Shown: positions 63,108 through 64,000 of the stretch, piece after piece
How the letters are laid out: each line of letters starts with the position of its first letter
How positions within the stretch are numbered: position 1 is the stretch's first letter
Assembly (NCBI RefSeq): GCF_001676705.1
Contig: NZ_CP016170.1
Span: 5,580,001-5,644,000 of the forward strand
DNA: 64,000 nucleotides
From: Bordetella bronchialis
GTDB taxonomy: Bacteria > Pseudomonadota > Gammaproteobacteria > Burkholderiales > Burkholderiaceae_B
Reading direction: 5' to 3'
The notes under the pieces: generated by a model
The model's database searches: none
Seen by the model: only the letters and a program-made list of their open reading frames with translations
Told to the model about the DNA's origin: nothing
Program-made: the position numbers and the translations under genes

Positions 63108-64000
63108 ACCAACAGGAACTTCGCCAACAGATATCGGCGCTGGTCGCTCAATACGGCGCGCTCGCCGGTGCCCCTGTCCCCTTCGTTGGCGGCAGCACCC
63201 CCATCCCGGCATCGGGCAAGGTGGTGGGCACGGCCGAAATGCAATTGATGGTCGAGGCCTCGCTGGACGCATGGCTGACGACCGGGCGTTTCAATGATGA
63301 ATTCGAGAAACGCCTGGCGCGCTTCCTGGGCGTCAACCATCTCATTACGGTGAACTCAGGCTCTTCGGCCAATCTCATCGCCTTTTCGACGCTTACGTCC
63401 CCGCGGCTGGGAGAGCGGGCGATCCGGCCCGGTGACGAGGTCATCGGCGTCGCCGCGGGATTCCCGACGACCGTCAATCCCATACTCCAGTTCGGCGCGG
63501 TTCCGGTATTCGTCGATGTCGATATCCCCACCTACAACATCGACCCCCAACGCATTGAAGCCGCGATTACCGGAAAAACCAAAGCCATCATGCTGGCGCA
63601 TACCCTGGGGAATCCGTACAACCTCGAAGTGGTGACCGCGCTGGCGCGCAAGCACGGACTTTGGCTCATCGAAGACTGTTGTGATGCCCTGGGATCCACC
63701 TATGATGGCCGCCTTGTAGGGACCTTCGGCGATATCGGCACGCTCAGTTTCTATCCCGCCCATCACATCACGATGGGTGAAGGCGGAGCGGTTTTCACCA
63801 ATAACGCAGAGCTCAAGCTCATAGCCGAATCGTTCCGAGACTGGGGTCGCGATTGCTATTGCGCTCCCGGCAAGGACAATACCTGCGGTAAGCGTTTCTG
63901 TTGGAAGCTGGGCAACCTGCCACAAGGTTACGACCACAAGTACACCTACAGCCATCTAGGCTACAACCTGAAGATCACCGATATGCAGGCCGCCTGCGGA
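63104..64000 (+). CDS. rfbH: CDP-4-keto-6-deoxyglucose 3-dehydrase (RfbH/E1), cut by window end
   Basis: The first 299 residues of an enzyme normally about 435 long; the frame is open at the window edge. The GTG start overlaps the rfbG stop. It is a DegT-fold PMP/[2Fe-2S] dehydrase that removes the C3 hydroxyl of the CDP sugar. The usual lysine is replaced by His, as it should be in E1 ([16 protein letters not shown], near 217-232). The iron-sulfur cysteines are present in [19 protein letters not shown] (about 246-264). The product leads to a CDP-3,6-dideoxyhexose such as abequose, paratose, tyvelose or ascarylose, or to a branched yersiniose-type sugar. The deciding genes lie beyond the window. 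Confidence 0.95.
   Translation, partial: MNQQELRQQISALVAQYGALAGAPVPFVGGSTPIPASGKVVGTAEMQLMVEASLDAWLTTGRFNDEFEKRLARFLGVNHLITVNSGSSANLIAFSTLTSPRLGERAIRPGDEVIGVAAGFPTTVNPILQFGAVPVFVDVDIPTYNIDPQRIEAAITGKTKAIMLAHTLGNPYNLEVVTALARKHGLWLIEDCCDALGSTYDGRLVGTFGDIGTLSFYPAHHITMGEGGAVFTNNAELKLIAESFRDWGRDCYCAPGKDNTCGKRFCWKLGNLPQGYDHKYTYSHLGYNLKITDMQAACG

Noticed and set aside
63104..64000. Loss of catalytic lysine in the last gene as a pseudogene sign
   Set aside because: The His in place of Lys, together with the iron-sulfur cysteines, is normal for RfbH/E1 dehydrases.
35317..64000. Genomic-island borders (tRNA, integrase or insertion sequence) around the O-antigen locus
   Set aside because: No tRNA gene, integrase, transposase or terminal repeats were found; the A+T-richer look alone does not define borders.

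Overview
The window reads as one continuous chromosomal segment of a high-GC beta-proteobacterium of the Bordetella/Achromobacter (Alcaligenaceae) type. The clues are the birA-coaX/baf-waaA-waaC neighbourhood, paired lpxL-type acyltransferases between metK and dapF, a DksA of the zinc-independent type with hslVU, and long GC-rich shadow frames. Species placement is inference. No rRNA, tRNA, insertion sequence, prophage or CRISPR array was recognised.

Region 1 (1-35.5 kb) is mostly core genome: a GT4 glycosyltransferase, a DUF1289 protein, a dehalogenase-like hydrolase with a divergent LysR regulator, metK, two lipid A acyltransferases, dapF-DUF484-xerC, a zinc island (znuABC-like genes with a small leader gene, a Zur box and divergent zur), a COG0523 GTPase, dksA and hslVU, then a CusF-like protein, a GNAT acetyltransferase, a PduO-type adenosyltransferase, DUF4142 and DUF1275 proteins, the lipoate genes lipA-lipB-ybeD, a D-amino-acid aminotransferase, a PBP5-like carboxypeptidase, a GGDEF/EAL protein, an aminotransferase homologue without its PLP lysine, a four-gene Mla-type lipid transport operon, birA, coaX and a 50-residue membrane peptide.

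Region 2 (35.5-64 kb) is devoted to the cell surface. waaA and waaC (LPS inner core) are followed, in genomic order, by six overlapping minus-strand genes (37906-43485). Four match in order, size and motifs the Campylobacter jejuni Cj1418-1415 set that makes activated phosphoramidate from glutamine: a PEP-synthase-like glutamine kinase, a CTP-dependent nucleotidyltransferase, a class I amidohydrolase and an APS-kinase-like CDP-amidate kinase. The operon adds a formyltransferase and an unrecognised 189-residue protein, and is flanked by a TagF/CDP-glycerol-transferase-like protein and a methyltransferase. This is the most interesting content of the window: it suggests the organism decorates its LPS or O-antigen with a phosphoramidate-type group by a variant route.

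The rest of region 2 is an ABC-transporter-dependent O-antigen locus: wzt/wzm, GT2, GT4, RgpF-like and two GT61 (DUF563) glycosyltransferases, rmlC, a sugar epimerase, FdtA/FdtB-like enzymes for a dTDP-3-amino-3,6-dideoxyhexose, a hexapeptide acetyltransferase, and rfbF-rfbG-rfbH for a CDP-3,6-dideoxyhexose. rfbH runs off the window end. By eye the O-antigen genes are richer in A+T than region 1.
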